Positions 8,304 to 18,201 of a stretch of DNA of 64,000 nt are shown piece after piece. The stretch lies in NCBI RefSeq assembly GCF_033170155.1, contig NZ_CP137079.1:3286001-3350000 (forward strand), in the 5' to 3' direction. A model generated the notes under the pieces. The model did not search any database and was not told where the DNA came from. It saw nothing but the letters and a program-made list of their open reading frames with translations. Source of the stretch: Raineyella sp. W15-4 (GTDB lineage: Bacteria > Actinomycetota > Actinomycetes > Propionibacteriales > Propionibacteriaceae). The position numbers and the translations under genes are program-made. Every line of letters begins with the position of its first letter. Within the stretch, counting starts at the first letter, position 1.

Positions 8304-9326
8304 GTGACCCCTCCCGACCCGGATCGCACCGCCGGCAGCAGGCCCGAGCAGGCCGTCAGCAGGCCCGGGCACATCGGAGACCGGCCCGATCACGCCACCG
8401 GTGGGTCCGAGCGCACCGAGCTGGCAGACCGGGCGCTGAGTACGGTCTCCTTCCGCGGGCCGCTGACCGGCTCCCAGCTGCACGAGGCGCTGGGGGCCGG
8501 CGGCTTCCCGCTGTGGCAGGCCTGCCTCGGTGACCCGCGGCTGGCCCATCGGGTGATCGGCAAGCGCTACGTACGCCTCGACATCAAACTCGACGGCTAC
8601 GTACGCCTCTCGCCGTCGATCCTGCGGGAGTTCCTCACCTACACCGTGGTCGGCCCGGCCGACGAACCCGACGCCCTCGACGCGGCGGCCGCCGAGCTGG
8701 CCGACCACATCGAGCAGGTCAGCCGGCGCAAGCTCTACACCGCGCGCCGGATCATGGACGACATCACCCGGCCCTTCCTCACCGACCCGCTGCTGGCCGG
8801 GCACTTCTGCGTCGCGATCGCCGGCGACATCGTCTACGGGATGGCCCACGACGTGCTGCGCCCGGAACGGTCCACCGGGATCCTGGTGCAGGGATCGGAC
8901 CTCGACATCGTCGTCCTGGTCGGCGACGACGCCCCCGACGGACTGGTCACCACCCTGGACGAGGCGATCTACGCCAGGAAGTACTTCTACCTGCGCAACC
9001 CCGGCTTCCGCGAGGAGCTGGACTACATCGTCAAGCCGTTGGCGACGCTGCGGGCCCAGTCCGGCCTCGCCGACTTCCACGACATGGTGGCCTGCAAGGT
9101 GTGGCGGGAGAGCCGGCTGCTGTGCGGTGACGAGGGGCTGTTCCGGGCCGGCAAACAGGTGCTTGCCGCGGCCGGGGTCGGCGACCGGCTCGACACTCTG
9201 GCCCGGGAGGCCGCGGAGGCGCGCGCGGCGCAACAGCAGCGCCTGCTCACCCTGCCGGTCGACGAGCTGCGGGACGGCGACCTCGGACTCTTCTACACCG
9301 CCGAGGAGTCCGAGGAGTTCCACTGA
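8304..9326 (+). CDS. Nucleotidyltransferase-fold protein downstream of glmM
   Basis: The 340-residue product begins at GTG 3 nt after the glmM stop. The first 35 or so residues are Pro/Arg-rich and probably disordered. Near residue 198 the sequence GSDLDIVVLV matches the GS-x-D-x-D core of polymerase-beta-type nucleotidyltransferases. The rest, with several conserved-looking aromatic and charged segments, does not match a family I can name. Tight linkage with glmM and the beta-helix protein suggests that it acts on the same sugar phosphates or regulates the pathway (inference). An aminoglycoside-type or minimal nucleotidyltransferase is an alternative. Confidence 0.6.
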   Translation: MTPPDPDRTAGSRPEQAVSRPGHIGDRPDHATGGSERTELADRALSTVSFRGPLTGSQLHEALGAGGFPLWQACLGDPRLAHRVIGKRYVRLDIKLDGYVRLSPSILREFLTYTVVGPADEPDALDAAAAELADHIEQVSRRKLYTARRIMDDITRPFLTDPLLAGHFCVAIAGDIVYGMAHDVLRPERSTGILVQGSDLDIVVLVGDDAPDGLVTTLDEAIYARKYFYLRNPGFREELDYIVKPLATLRAQSGLADFHDMVACKVWRESRLLCGDEGLFRAGKQVLAAAGVGDRLDTLAREAAEARAAQQQRLLTLPVDELRDGDLGLFYTAEESEEFH

Positions 9327-9541
9327 GCTCCAGACCCGGTGCACGGCATCCGGTGGCACGGCGTGGTCGACGCCCCCACAACCCGACCGACGCAGCTGAA
9401 CCCGACCGACACACCTCAACTTCGCTGAACGAACCCGGACCCGAGCAGTATCTGAGAATCTGTGATCAGCATGCGAGAAGCGTGATCGTACGGAGATCGT
9501 GCCGAGACCGTGCCGAGACCGGAACGCTCCGACATCAACAA
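9327..9541. other. Non-coding start of a 680-nt regulatory region
   Basis: The 680 nt from 9327 to 10006 hold no credible gene. The downstream part carries a CRP-type site, a promoter and a c-di-AMP riboswitch, all listed separately. This first part has short direct repeats (GATCGTGCCGAGACC then CGTGCCGAGACCG at about 9497-9523) and nothing else I recognise. Confidence 0.6.
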
Positions 9542-9561
9542 ATCGTGATCTGCATCACGAT
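9542..9561. promoter_or_regulatory. CRP/GlxR-type operator upstream of the NlpC/P60 gene
   Basis: ATCGTGAT and ATCACGAT form a perfect inverted repeat around CTGC. The core is GTGA-N6-TCAC, the invariant part of the CRP-family consensus TGTGA-N6-TCACA. It lies about 190 nt before the promoter of the riboswitch transcript. CRP and c-di-AMP control of secreted resuscitation or cell-wall hydrolases is known for actinobacterial rpf genes, which makes this placement sensible. Confidence 0.65.
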
Positions 9562-9747
9562 CCCCGAAGGGGCCGGAGACCTCCACCGACGACCTCCCGA
9601 AGCCCCACCCGGACACCCGATAACAGGCTTCTGGCAAGGCATTTCACTGCCACCTCCGAGATTGTCCGGCAGCGCTGCCGCGGTATCCGCCCACCCCTCC
9701 GGGAGAACCCTGACACCCTTCGACCGCCACCACCCTGCGTTACCGAT

Positions 9748-9777
9748 TTGTGATCAAGCGACGGGTCGGGTTAGCGT
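9748..9777 (+). promoter_or_regulatory. Sigma-A-like promoter of the riboswitch transcript
   Basis: TTGTGA (9748-9753) and TAGCGT (9772-9777) are separated by 18 nt. Transcription would begin about 35 nt before the riboswitch aptamer. Confidence 0.5.
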
Positions 9778-9820
9778 GACGAACGCGTGGCAACACCAGG
9801 AACCACGCCGCGGGCGGTCC

Positions 9821-9993
9821 GCCGAGTTCTGCCGCCGTCCGTGTCCGTTGTCATCAACGTCCAGGCAGAAGCGGGGGAACCACGTGTGACCGGCCCACCA
9901 GGTCGGCCTAGGGGTGAAGCCGAGGGGGACCCACCACAGTCCCCCGAGGCCGGGTGCCTCCCACCCGAACCCGACAGCTCACCCCGCAGGCAT
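9821..9993 (+). ncRNA. ydaO-type cyclic-di-AMP riboswitch
   Basis: The leader carries the conserved blocks of the ydaO class in order: GCCGAGTTCTGCCGCC, then GGGGGAACCACG, then AGGGGTGAAGCCG, and finally CCCGACAGCTCACCCCGCAG followed by GCAT. This is the pattern seen before rpfA and NlpC/P60 genes in other actinobacteria. GGAGG and the ATG at 10007 follow immediately, so ligand binding probably sets transcription or translation of the hydrolase. The class is normally an OFF switch when c-di-AMP is high. Boundaries are approximate. Confidence 0.88.
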
Positions 9994-10006
9994 ACGGAGG
10001 CCCCCC

Positions 10007-10885
10007 ATGTCGCAGTCCCTGTCCACCACGCCTCGCCGCAGCGCCGGTATCGCCGCCGACCGCACCTGGCGCGCCCACTCCGTGGCCGCGCACAGCGCCG
10101 GGTACACCGACGGTTCGGTTGCCCGCCGCGCCGGCATCGCCGTCGCCGCCGGTCTTGTCACCCTCGGTGGTGCGGCTCCGCTCGCCCACGCCAACGGCTC
10201 CGCCCCGGTCGGCGCCTCGACGACCACCGTCGCCCCGGTGGCGTCCACGTCCTCGACCACCAGCTCCGCGGGTACCCGCACCACCACCGTCGCGCTGAAC
10301 GTCCGCACCGGCGCGGGCACCCAGTTCACCCGGGTCACCACGCTGCCGGTCGGCACCACGGTGACCACCACCGGCACGACCACCACCGATTGGACCCAGA
10401 TCGACTACAACGGCGCCAAGCGCTGGGTCGCCACCCGATACCTGAGCGACGGCGCCCCGCACGGGGGCAGCGCCCCGGCCGGCACGAAGACCACGACGGT
10501 CTCCGCCAAGACCGCGTCCGCCTCGGTGAACACCGCCGGACTGTCCGCCAAGCGCGCCGCGATCGTCAAGGCTGCCTACAGCGGCATCGGCTCCGCCTAC
10601 GTCTACGGCGGCACCAAGCCCGGCGCCTGGGATTGCTCCGGCTTCACCCAGTGGGTGTACGCCCAGGCGGGCATCAGCCTGCCCCGGACGTCCCAGACGC
10701 AGCCCTCCGCACTGACCCGCACCAGCAACCCGCAGCCCGGCGACCTGGTGCAGCAGAACGGCGGCGGCCACGTCGGCATCTACGTCGGCAACGGGATGAT
10801 GATCTCCGCGCTGAACCCGAGCCAGGGCACGCAGCTGCATCCGGTCAGCTGGATGCCGGTCAGCGGCTACTTCAGCATCGGCTGA
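10007..10885 (+). CDS. Secreted NlpC/P60 peptidoglycan endopeptidase with SH3 domain
   Basis: The 292-residue protein should cleave peptide cross-bridges or stem peptides outside the cell. Residues 40-63 form the hydrophobic export signal. A bacterial SH3 domain spans about 85-145 (LNVRTGAGTQFTRV). A Thr/Ser-rich linker follows, and the NlpC/P60 domain fills about 180-292. The catalytic Cys is about 210 in WDCSGFTQWV, and His is about 255 in GGHVGIYVG. The third residue may be the Asn in ALNPS. GGAGG lies 6 nt before the ATG. The gene is monocistronic: a riboswitch and CRP-type site lie upstream and a hairpin lies 43 nt downstream. Confidence 0.92.
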   Translation: MSQSLSTTPRRSAGIAADRTWRAHSVAAHSAGYTDGSVARRAGIAVAAGLVTLGGAAPLAHANGSAPVGASTTTVAPVASTSSTTSSAGTRTTTVALNVRTGAGTQFTRVTTLPVGTTVTTTGTTTTDWTQIDYNGAKRWVATRYLSDGAPHGGSAPAGTKTTTVSAKTASASVNTAGLSAKRAAIVKAAYSGIGSAYVYGGTKPGAWDCSGFTQWVYAQAGISLPRTSQTQPSALTRTSNPQPGDLVQQNGGGHVGIYVGNGMMISALNPSQGTQLHPVSWMPVSGYFSIG

Positions 10886-10927
10886 TGCTGACCATCGCCT
10901 GACGCTGCGCCGTCCCGCTGACCCGCC

Positions 10928-10958
10928 ACGACGCCCTCGGCACCGCCGGGGGCGTCGT
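10928..10958 (+). terminator. Hairpin terminator after the NlpC/P60 gene
   Basis: ACGACGCCC (10928-10936) pairs with GGGCGTCGT (10950-10958), 43 nt after the stop codon. It is G+C-rich without a U-tract, as is usual in this kind of genome. Confidence 0.55.
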
Positions 10959-11059
10959 CCGGTCCGGGGACGGCCGATCGACTACCGTGGGCGTGGGCCG
11001 GGGTCACGACCCGGCACCACTCCACACCGCCCGCCCCCTCCCCCGGCCCCGAGGTGGTC

Positions 11060-13753
11060 ATGATCGACGAACACCATCCGTCCCCCGGCATTCCGCAGCC
11101 GGCGCCCTTCGGCTCAGGTCAGCCGGGCTCCGGCGCGGCGGGGACCTACCGTGCTCGTCTCCACGCCCAGCGGGCCGCCCTCGCCGGTGCCGCCGTGACC
11201 GATCCCGGCCACCTCGACGCCGCCCGCCACGCCGCCGAGGGATCCGCCGACCACTTCTCCGGTGACCGCTCCACCGCTGACCGCTCCACCGACCGGTCGG
11301 CCACCACCTCGACGAACCCGTGGGCCCGCCGCCTACCTGCCGACACCGGGACGCCGGCCGGGACCGATCCGGTGGACGCTTGGTGGCGCCCGATCCCGAC
11401 CCCACCGCCCGACCCGATCCCCTCCGCACTGGAGGCGGCCCTCCACTCCGTGCTGCCTACTGACCTCCCTCCAGGGCCACCGACCGGCCCCGGCCCGCGG
11501 CACCCCGACCGTATGCCCGGTGCGGGAGCCGCCGTGCTGGTCACGGCCGGGGCGGGGGCTGCCGGTGCAGCAATCACCGCCGGCGCAGCAGCGACGGCCG
11601 GGGAGACCACCGACCGCGGCCCGCTCGGCCGGATCCTCTCCCCCGGCTTCTCCTACCCCACCCCGGAACCCGCCGCCCGTCACGCGTACGGTCCGGACGG
11701 GCCGGACGACCGACCGTCGTACGAACGGGCCGGCGAAGACCCGGAGAGCTACGGCGACACGGTGTCGCTGCGGTCGCGCTGGGCCCGCCAGGCCATGGAG
11801 ACCACCGCCCCCGAACTGCGTGCCTACCACCGCGACCAGCGCCGGCGACGGGTCGTCGGCACGCTGGTCACGCTCGTCGCCCTGGCGGTGCTGGGCACCG
11901 GCGCCGGCGCCGGCCTGCTCTACGCCCGCGCCGACCTCAGCGACACCAACCGGGCCTTCACCAGCAACACCACCGCCCTCTACTTCGGCGACGGGAAGAC
12001 CCCGCTGAGCACCCTGGCGGTGCAGAACCGCACCACCATCCCGTACACGGACATCCCCACATCGCTGAAGAACGCCGCGGTCGCGGCGGAGAACCGTTCG
12101 TTCTGGACCGATCCCGGCGTCTCGGTCCAGGGCATGGCCCGGGCCGCCGCGGCGATGGTCACCGGCCAGCCGGTGCAGGGCGGGTCGACCATCACCCAGC
12201 AGTACGTCAAGCTGGTCTACCTCTCCCAGGACCGGACGATCACCCGCAAGATCCGCGAGATCGCGTACGCCCTGAAGCTCGACAACGATCGCTCCAAGGA
12301 CCGGATCCTCGGCGACTACCTCAACACCGTCTTCTTCGGCCGCGACGCGTACGGGGTGCAGGCCGCGGCGCAGGCATGGTTCGGCAAGAACGCCAAGGAC
12401 CTCACCATCGGCCAGAGCGCCGTGCTGGCCGCGGTGATCCAGAACTCCTCGATCCTCGACCCCTCGATCGACCCCGACAACCTGCCCCGGTTGCAGGCCC
12501 GCTACGAATACGTGCTGTCCGGCATGCTCGAGATGGGCACCATCACCCAGGCCCAGTACGACCAGTTCCACGGTCACCTGCCGGCCACCCCGGTGCAGAG
12601 CACGGAGAAGCGTTACGAGGGTCCGCAGGGCTTCCTGGTCAACATGGTCGAGCAGGAACTCAAACGGGACGGCTTCAGCGAGGCGCAGATCAACGGTGGT
12701 GGCCTGCGGGTGACCACCACCTTCGATCCGAAGGCCCAGCAGGCCGCCCAGGACGCCGCCCAGAAGTACCAGCAGAAGGCGGTGACCAGCGCCTCCGGGT
12801 CGCCGAGCTCCACCGACCTGCACGCCGCCATCGCCTCGGTGGACTCCCGGACCGGCGAGGTGCTGGCCCTCTACGGCGGCGACGACTTCGTGAAGAACTC
12901 CCGCAACTGGGCAACCACCGCCCGGATGACCGGGTCGACCTTCAAGGCGTTCGGCGTGGTGGCGGGGCTACGTGACGGTTTCACCCTGCGGTCGACGTTC
13001 AACGGCAACACCTTCCAGCTGGACAAGCAGCCGATGCCGGTGCGCAACGAGTTCAACACCAACTACGGCTCCGCGGTGTCGCTGCAGTACGCCACCCAGG
13101 AGTCGATCAACACCGCCTTCGTCGACATGGTCCACCAGATGCAGGACGGGCCGAAGAAGGTGATGAAGGCCGCCAACGACGCCGGCGCCCCGAGTGGCAC
13201 CGGCTGGGGCAACTACGACCGGATGGTCCTCGGCGAGCCCGAGGTGAGCCCGCTGGACATGGCCTCGGCGTACGCCACCATCACCAACGGCGGCACCCGC
13301 TACCCCTCGCACGTGGTCCGCGAGGTCCGCGACATGAACGGCACGGTGCTCTACAGCGCCGACACCAAGGGCGAGCAGGCGATCGAGTCCGACATCGCCA
13401 ACACCACCACCTACGCCCTGCAGCAGGTGACCCGCGCGGGCACCGGCACCACGGCGGCGGACCTGAACCGCCCGGTGGCCGGCAAGACCGGCACCGCCGG
13501 TGTGGAGGACAAGATCTACGCCGCCTGGTTCATCGGCGCGACCACCCGGGTCTCCACCGCGGTGATGTACGTCGCCGGCTCCGACGGGCAGGGCGATCTC
13601 GATCCGTACTCGGCGCCCGGCGACAAGACGTTCTTCGGCTCGGGCTACCCGGCCAGGACCTGGCTGTCGTACATGACCGTGGCCACCCAGGGTGACCCGG
13701 TCGAACAGTTCGCCTCCCCGTCGTACGCCTCCCGACCGCGGCTGCGCGGCTGA
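11060..13753 (+). CDS. Bifunctional class A penicillin-binding protein
   Basis: This 897-residue enzyme polymerises and cross-links peptidoglycan. A long Pro/Thr/Ala-rich cytoplasmic tail (1-250) precedes a TM helix at about 262-283. The glycosyltransferase-51 domain (about 310-490) has its catalytic Glu near 344 in AAENRSFW, where the usual Glu-Asp pair is Glu-Asn, and [11 protein letters not shown]. The transpeptidase has SxxK Ser near 626 (STFK), SIN in ESINTAF and KTG near 809 (AGKTGTAG). GAGG lies 5 nt before the ATG at 11060; a GTG 6 nt earlier overlaps that site and is less likely. Confidence 0.93.
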   Translation: MIDEHHPSPGIPQPAPFGSGQPGSGAAGTYRARLHAQRAALAGAAVTDPGHLDAARHAAEGSADHFSGDRSTADRSTDRSATTSTNPWARRLPADTGTPAGTDPVDAWWRPIPTPPPDPIPSALEAALHSVLPTDLPPGPPTGPGPRHPDRMPGAGAAVLVTAGAGAAGAAITAGAAATAGETTDRGPLGRILSPGFSYPTPEPAARHAYGPDGPDDRPSYERAGEDPESYGDTVSLRSRWARQAMETTAPELRAYHRDQRRRRVVGTLVTLVALAVLGTGAGAGLLYARADLSDTNRAFTSNTTALYFGDGKTPLSTLAVQNRTTIPYTDIPTSLKNAAVAAENRSFWTDPGVSVQGMARAAAAMVTGQPVQGGSTITQQYVKLVYLSQDRTITRKIREIAYALKLDNDRSKDRILGDYLNTVFFGRDAYGVQAAAQAWFGKNAKDLTIGQSAVLAAVIQNSSILDPSIDPDNLPRLQARYEYVLSGMLEMGTITQAQYDQFHGHLPATPVQSTEKRYEGPQGFLVNMVEQELKRDGFSEAQINGGGLRVTTTFDPKAQQAAQDAAQKYQQKAVTSASGSPSSTDLHAAIASVDSRTGEVLALYGGDDFVKNSRNWATTARMTGSTFKAFGVVAGLRDGFTLRSTFNGNTFQLDKQPMPVRNEFNTNYGSAVSLQYATQESINTAFVDMVHQMQDGPKKVMKAANDAGAPSGTGWGNYDRMVLGEPEVSPLDMASAYATITNGGTRYPSHVVREVRDMNGTVLYSADTKGEQAIESDIANTTTYALQQVTRAGTGTTAADLNRPVAGKTGTAGVEDKIYAAWFIGATTRVSTAVMYVAGSDGQGDLDPYSAPGDKTFFGSGYPARTWLSYMTVATQGDPVEQFASPSYASRPRLRG

Positions 13754-13768
13754 GGGCGCGGCGCCCTC
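13752..13768 (+). terminator. Short G+C hairpin at the PBP stop codon
   Basis: GAGGGCGC and GCGCCCTC are separated by one base, so the real stem is 6 bp with a 5-nt loop. It begins inside the stop codon. Confidence 0.4.
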
Positions 13769-13795
13769 GTGGCCGTCTCTGGCCTCACCTGTGGG

Positions 13796-13845
13796 TTTCG
13801 ACCGCGCGTTCGTGTTCGACTACCAGCACAAGTGCGCGGGCGAAA
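13796..13845. repeat. 50-nt intergenic palindrome, copy A
   Basis: The element runs from TTTCG to CGAAA with imperfect arms (4 mismatches when extended to 24 nt each side, 13791-13850) around a loop containing GACTACCAG. It starts 43 nt after the PBP stop. The same 50-nt element recurs at 21188 and 26119. The remainder of the 370-nt gap to the next gene holds no gene I can support. Confidence 0.88.
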
Positions 13846-14123
13846 CCCACCCGTGGGCCGGCAGGGGCTCCCGGTACTCAGGAGCCAGCTGATCGTTGCG
13901 TGAGTCCTTGCGTGCCGCAGAATGATCCCAGTGATCCTGTGAATACCCTCGGGGGGTAGGGAGGGAATGGCGTCATTGCGTGGATCGAGCTGGTCGACCT
14001 CACAGAAAAGTTGACCATTCGAATACACAGGCGCATCTCTCCTACAGACCGTCGTACTACGGGCACCGGTGGTGTACTTTTCATCTGTACCCCCCAAACC
14101 AATGGAGAGGAAGAGGGAAGATC

Positions 14124-14705
14124 ATGGAACGCACCGTCTATGGTGTTCTGAGCAGGGTGGCGGCCATCGTGTTGGTCGTCGTGGGAGTCGTCGCCATCAT
14201 CGGCGGCACCTACGCCAATGGCTACGTGAAGAACCAGCTGTCTTCGGAGCGCATCACCATGCCGGCCGGGGCGGCGCTGGATGCCCTGAAGAACGACGGC
14301 GCAAAGGCGGCGCTCAGCAAGTACGCGGGGACCCCTCTCGACAGCGGCCCCAAGGCCCAGGCCTTCGCCAACCACTACATCCTCGTGCACATGAATGCGT
14401 CGAGCAACGGCAAGACCTACAACGAGATCTCCGGCCAGTACACCCAGCTGAGCGCCACGGACAAGGCCTCTCCGGATGGCGTGGCGCTCGGCAATCTGCG
14501 CCAGACCCTCTTCATGGGTGACACGCTGCGCGGCATGCTGCTGACCGCGTACGCCTGGTGGCTCGTCGGCACCATCGCGCTGTGGGCCGGTATCGCCCTG
14601 GTGGTCGTCGGCGTGGTCCTGGCCATCCTCGGCTGGGGTCCGCTGCGCAGCGGGAAGTCCACCGGTGCCCACAGCACCGAAGGACCCGCCGCCAAGGCCG
14701 CCTGA
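14124..14705 (+). CDS. Actinobacterial membrane protein with two TM segments, unknown function
   Basis: The 193-residue protein has a TM segment at residues 10-30, a soluble domain of about 110 residues (NQLSSERITMPAG, then YAGTPLDSGPKAQAFANHYI) and a second TM at about 148-175, followed by a short hydrophilic tail. Homologues with the same layout are widespread in actinobacteria and sometimes carry the misleading name LigA. The soluble part should face outward. AGAGGG six nt upstream supports the ATG. No function is assigned, and the neighbours give no clue. Confidence 0.6.
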   Translation: MERTVYGVLSRVAAIVLVVVGVVAIIGGTYANGYVKNQLSSERITMPAGAALDALKNDGAKAALSKYAGTPLDSGPKAQAFANHYILVHMNASSNGKTYNEISGQYTQLSATDKASPDGVALGNLRQTLFMGDTLRGMLLTAYAWWLVGTIALWAGIALVVVGVVLAILGWGPLRSGKSTGAHSTEGPAAKAA

Positions 14706-14876
14706 ACCGTCAGGCATCGCGACCGCACCCCCCAGCAGCCGCGGATCCCCACCGCAGCGGACCACCCGTCCGCCGGGGCCCCGGGATCCGCGACTGTTCG
14801 CGTCGGGGCGTACGACCTGGCGGTGCACTCCGGCAGAGTGCGCTCGCCGACGCTCAGCCGGCGCTCCCGCCGGCGC

Positions 14877-15794
14877 TCAGGCGGCCGCCAGCGGGCGCAC
14901 CAGTCCGCCGGGAACGTCCCGCAGCACCGCCGCGATCTCCGGCAGCAGTTCGCGGAAGACGCTGGTCCGCCGCCACAGCAGCGCGATGTCGCGGTGCGGG
15001 GCCGGATCCTGGAAGCGCCGCAGCGCGATCCCCGGATTGGGTGTGACGGGCGCGGCGACGGCGAGCTCGGGCAGCAGTGTCGCGCCGACCCCCGCGGCCA
15101 CCATGTGCCGCAACGTCTCCAGACTGGTCGCCCGGAAGCCCGCATGCTCGGTCGCCCCGGTCTCGGCGCAGACCTCCAGGGCCTGGTCACGCAGGCAGTG
15201 CCCCTCGGTCAACAGCAGCAGATCCTCGCCGTCCAGGGCGCCGGGATCGAGCGGGCCGTCCCCCTCCGCCATCACGTCGCCGACCGGGGCGGCGAAGACG
15301 AAGTCCTCGCGGAACAGCGGTTCGATGTGCAGGGTCTCGTCGGCCACCGGCAGCGCCACCGCGGCCGCATCGAGGGCCCCACTGCGCAACTCGTCCAGCA
15401 GCACCGCGGTCTTCTCCTCCACCAGCAGGATCTCCAGCCCGGGGAACCGGTGGTGCAGCTCGGGGACGATGTGCGGCAGCAGGTAGGGCCCCAGCGTCGG
15501 GAACATCCCCAGCCGGATGGTGCCGGCGTGCGGCTTGCGGGCCTGGCGGGCGAGGCCGCGGATGTCCTCGGCGTCGGCGAGGATCCGTCGGGCCCGGATC
15601 ACCACTGCCTCCCCCACCGCGGTGAAGATGACGCTGCGGGAGCTGCGTTCGATCAGCTCGACACCGAGCTCGGACTCCAGCTTGCGCAGCTGGGTCGACA
15701 GGGTCGGCTGGCTGACGAAACACGCCGCGGCCGCGCGCCCGAAGTGGCGCTGCTCGTGCAGGGCCACGAGATATTCGAGATCACGCAGGTTCAT
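14877..15794 (-). CDS. oxyR: LysR-type hydrogen-peroxide sensor OxyR
   Basis: The 305-residue regulator has an N-terminal LysR helix-turn-helix (residues 3-62) and a substrate-binding-like domain containing the redox pair GHC-(8)-C, Cys about 200 and 209, which matches the OxyR Cys199/Cys208 disulfide switch. It is downstream of ahpC and ahpF on the same strand, 95 nt after ahpF with a hairpin between. OxyR-like sites (ATAG-N7-CTAT) lie upstream of ahpC, so it probably activates that operon on peroxide stress. The start ATG follows a GGAG-containing sequence. Confidence 0.92.
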   Translation of the reverse strand: MNLRDLEYLVALHEQRHFGRAAAACFVSQPTLSTQLRKLESELGVELIERSSRSVIFTAVGEAVVIRARRILADAEDIRGLARQARKPHAGTIRLGMFPTLGPYLLPHIVPELHHRFPGLEILLVEEKTAVLLDELRSGALDAAAVALPVADETLHIEPLFREDFVFAAPVGDVMAEGDGPLDPGALDGEDLLLLTEGHCLRDQALEVCAETGATEHAGFRATSLETLRHMVAAGVGATLLPELAVAAPVTPNPGIALRRFQDPAPHRDIALLWRRTSVFRELLPEIAAVLRDVPGGLVRPLAAA

Positions 15795-15835
15795 GGTTCT
15801 CCTCCGGCGGTCTCGGCCGGATCGGCACCCCGGGA

Positions 15836-15853
15836 CCGCCCGACGGCGGGCGG
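15836..15853 (-). terminator. Hairpin between ahpF and oxyR
   Basis: CCGCCCG (15836-15842) and CGGGCGG (15847-15853) pair around ACGG, 36 nt downstream of the ahpF stop. It may partly uncouple oxyR from ahpCF. Confidence 0.5.
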
Positions 15854-15888
15854 CCCCGAGATGGTGTCGGGTGGTGCCGGGCGCCCGG

Positions 15889-17469
15889 TCAGTGGGCCGC
15901 CGCGGCCACCGGGGCCGGGGTGCGGATCAGGTGGTCGAAGGCGCTCAGCGCCGCGGTGGCACCGGAACCCTCGGCGACCACGATCTGCTTGAACGGGACG
16001 GTGGTGCAGTCGCCGGCACCGTAGATGCCGGGGATGTCCGTCTCGCCCTTCTGGTTGATGACGATCTCGCCGCGCGGGGTGAGCTCGACCGAGCCTTTCA
16101 GCCAGTCGGTGTTGGGCAGCAGGCCGATCTGGACGAAGACGCCGTCGACGTCCAGGGTCCGCAGCTCCCCGGTCGTCCGGTCCTCGTACTGCAGGCCGGT
16201 CATCTGCTTGCCGTCACCGTCGACCTCGGTCGTCCGCGCCGAGGTGATGACCTCGGTGTTGGGCAGGCTGTCCAGCTTCCGCAGCAGCACGTCGTCGGCC
16301 TTGAGCTGGTCGAGGAACTCCACGACGGTGACGTGTTCGGTGACACCGGCCAGGTCGATCGCGGCCTCGACACCGGAGTTGCCGCCGCCGACCACGGCGA
16401 TCGGCTTGCCCTTGAACAGCGGGCCGTCACAGTGCGGGCAGAACGACACGCCCTTGTTGCGGTAGTCCGCCTCACCGGGGACGCCGAGCGTACGCCACCG
16501 GGCGCCGGTGGCCAGGATGACCGTACGTGCCCGCAGTCGGCCGCCGCCCTCGAACTCGACGGTGTGCAGGTCGCCGTCCTCGCCCGGGATGAGTCGGCTG
16601 GCCCGGACACCGGGGATCTGGTCGATGTCGTACGCGCTCATGTGTGCGCCGTACGCCGCGCCGAGAGTCGGTCCCTCGGTGTAGACCTGCGAGATGTGGT
16701 TCTCGATCGCCAGCGTGTCGAGCACCTGGCCGCCGATCCGCTCGCACGCCATGCCGGTGCGGATGCCCTTGCGGGCGGCGTAGATGGCGGCCGAGGCGCC
16801 GGCCGGGCCACCGCCGACGACCAGCACCTCGTACGGTTCGCGCTCGTCGAGCTTCTCGGCGGTGCGGGCCGCGGCGTGGTGGTCGAGGCGCTCGACGAAC
16901 TGCTTCATGTCCGTACGTCCCGAGCCCCATTCCTCACCGTTGAGGTAGATGGTGGGGACGGCGAGGATCCGGCGCTCCTCGATCTCGTCCTGGAACAGGG
17001 ACCCCTCCACGGCGGTGTGCTTGATCCGCGGGTTGAGGACGGCCATCGCGTTGAGTGCCTGGACGACGGTCGGGCAGTTCTGACAGGTCAGCGACATGTA
17101 GGTGACGAACTCGTAGTCACCGTCGAGGTGCTCGACCGCCTCGAGGGTCTCGGCGTCCTCCTTGACCGGCACGCCGCCGACCTGGAGCAGGGCGAGGACC
17201 AGCGAGCTGAACTCGTGGCCCATCGGGATACCGGCGAAGCGGATGGAGATGTCCGCGCCCGGGCGGGTCACCGCGAAGGAAGGCCGGCGCGCGTCGTCGT
17301 CGGCGCGGCGGTAGGTGATCTTGTCCGACAGCCCGGCGATCTCCTCGAGCAGCTCGGCCATCTCCCGCGACTTCGGGCGGTCGTCCAGCGAGCTGACGAG
17401 CTCGACGGGCTCGGTGAGCTTGGTCAGGTACTGCTGTTGCAACTGGGTCTTGAGGGTGGCATCGAGCAT
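15889..17469 (-). CDS. ahpF: Alkyl hydroperoxide reductase flavoprotein subunit AhpF
   Basis: AhpF passes electrons from NAD(P)H through FAD to AhpC. The 526-residue length matches the family. An N-terminal double thioredoxin fold carries Cys129/Cys132 in CQNC. The FAD-binding motif [14 protein letters not shown] begins near residue 222, the redox disulfide is CPHC near 344-347, the nucleotide-binding motif is [10 protein letters not shown], and the second FAD motif is GAGDCTT near the C-terminus. The ATG at 17469 has AGGAGG five nt upstream, so 25 extra in-frame residues further upstream were discarded. The gene lies 99 nt after ahpC. Confidence 0.96.
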   Translation of the reverse strand: MLDATLKTQLQQQYLTKLTEPVELVSSLDDRPKSREMAELLEEIAGLSDKITYRRADDDARRPSFAVTRPGADISIRFAGIPMGHEFSSLVLALLQVGGVPVKEDAETLEAVEHLDGDYEFVTYMSLTCQNCPTVVQALNAMAVLNPRIKHTAVEGSLFQDEIEERRILAVPTIYLNGEEWGSGRTDMKQFVERLDHHAAARTAEKLDEREPYEVLVVGGGPAGASAAIYAARKGIRTGMACERIGGQVLDTLAIENHISQVYTEGPTLGAAYGAHMSAYDIDQIPGVRASRLIPGEDGDLHTVEFEGGGRLRARTVILATGARWRTLGVPGEADYRNKGVSFCPHCDGPLFKGKPIAVVGGGNSGVEAAIDLAGVTEHVTVVEFLDQLKADDVLLRKLDSLPNTEVITSARTTEVDGDGKQMTGLQYEDRTTGELRTLDVDGVFVQIGLLPNTDWLKGSVELTPRGEIVINQKGETDIPGIYGAGDCTTVPFKQIVVAEGSGATAALSAFDHLIRTPAPVAAAAH

Positions 17470-17568
17470 GGGGTCCTCCTGGTGCGGGGTCGGCGGCGGG
17501 CGGGAAACGGGCGCGGTGGGCACCCGGACGGACCGGGCACCCACCGCTCACTCAGGTGTCGGTCCGGA

Positions 17569-18132
17569 TCAGATCTTGCCGACGAGATCGATGCCCGGGG
17601 TGAGGGTCGCCTCGCCCTCTTCCCACTTGGCCGGGCAGACCTCGCCCGGGTGGGAGGCGACGTACTGGGCGGCCTTGATCTTGCGGATCAGCTGGCCGGC
17701 CTCACGGCCGATGCCCTCGGCGGTCGTCTCGATGTACTGGATGGTGCCCTCGGGATCGACCAGGAAGGTCGCCCGGTCGGCCTGGCCGGCCCCCGGACGC
17801 GCGTTGTCGAAGTTGTTGGTGATGGTGCCGTTCGAGTCGCCCAGCATGTAGTACTGGATCTTGCCGACCTCATCGGAGGAGTCGTGCCAGGCCTTGTGGA
17901 CGAAGTGCGAGTCGGTGGACACGGAGAAGACCTCGACACCGAGCTTCTGCAGCTCGTCGTAGTGGTCGGCCATGTCGCCGAGCTCGGTCGGGCAGACGAA
18001 GGTGAAGTCGGCCGGGTAGAAGAAGAAGACCGACCACTTGCCGAGGGCGTCCTTCTCGGACACCTCGACGAACTTGCCCTGGTGGTAGGCCTGCGTGGTG
18101 AACGGCAGGATCTTGGTGTTCATGAGCGACAT
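17569..18132 (-). CDS. ahpC: Alkyl hydroperoxide reductase peroxiredoxin AhpC
   Basis: This 187-residue typical two-Cys peroxiredoxin reduces hydrogen peroxide, organic peroxides and peroxynitrite. The peroxidatic Cys47 is in DFTFVCPTE and the resolving Cys is near 166 in GEVCPAKW. The length and the N-terminus MSLMNTKI match the enterobacterial protein, which fixes the start at 18132. It is first in the ahpC-ahpF-oxyR cluster. The upstream region holds two ATAG-N7-(C)TAT or CGAT elements and a -10-like TAGAGT (18176-18181, minus strand). Confidence 0.97.
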   Translation of the reverse strand: MSLMNTKILPFTTQAYHQGKFVEVSEKDALGKWSVFFFYPADFTFVCPTELGDMADHYDELQKLGVEVFSVSTDSHFVHKAWHDSSDEVGKIQYYMLGDSNGTITNNFDNARPGAGQADRATFLVDPEGTIQYIETTAEGIGREAGQLIRKIKAAQYVASHPGEVCPAKWEEGEATLTPGIDLVGKI

Positions 18133-18175
18133 CGGGTGAACCCCTTTTCTGGACGGCTTGCTGAATGCAATACAG

Positions 18176-18181
18176 ACTCTA
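18176..18181 (-). promoter_or_regulatory. -10 hexamer TAGAGT of ahpC
   Basis: TAGAGT on the minus strand lies 43 nt before the ahpC ATG. The OxyR-like element at 18202-18216 lies 20 nt upstream of it, overlapping where a -35 would sit. That position suits an activator. Confidence 0.45.
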
Positions 18182-18201
18182 TATCGGTCACCCCGACTTC
18201 G

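Noticed and set aside
6675-9419. A 914-codon minus-strand open frame opposite glmM and its neighbours
   Set aside because: It is antisense to three well-supported genes and lacks any domain.
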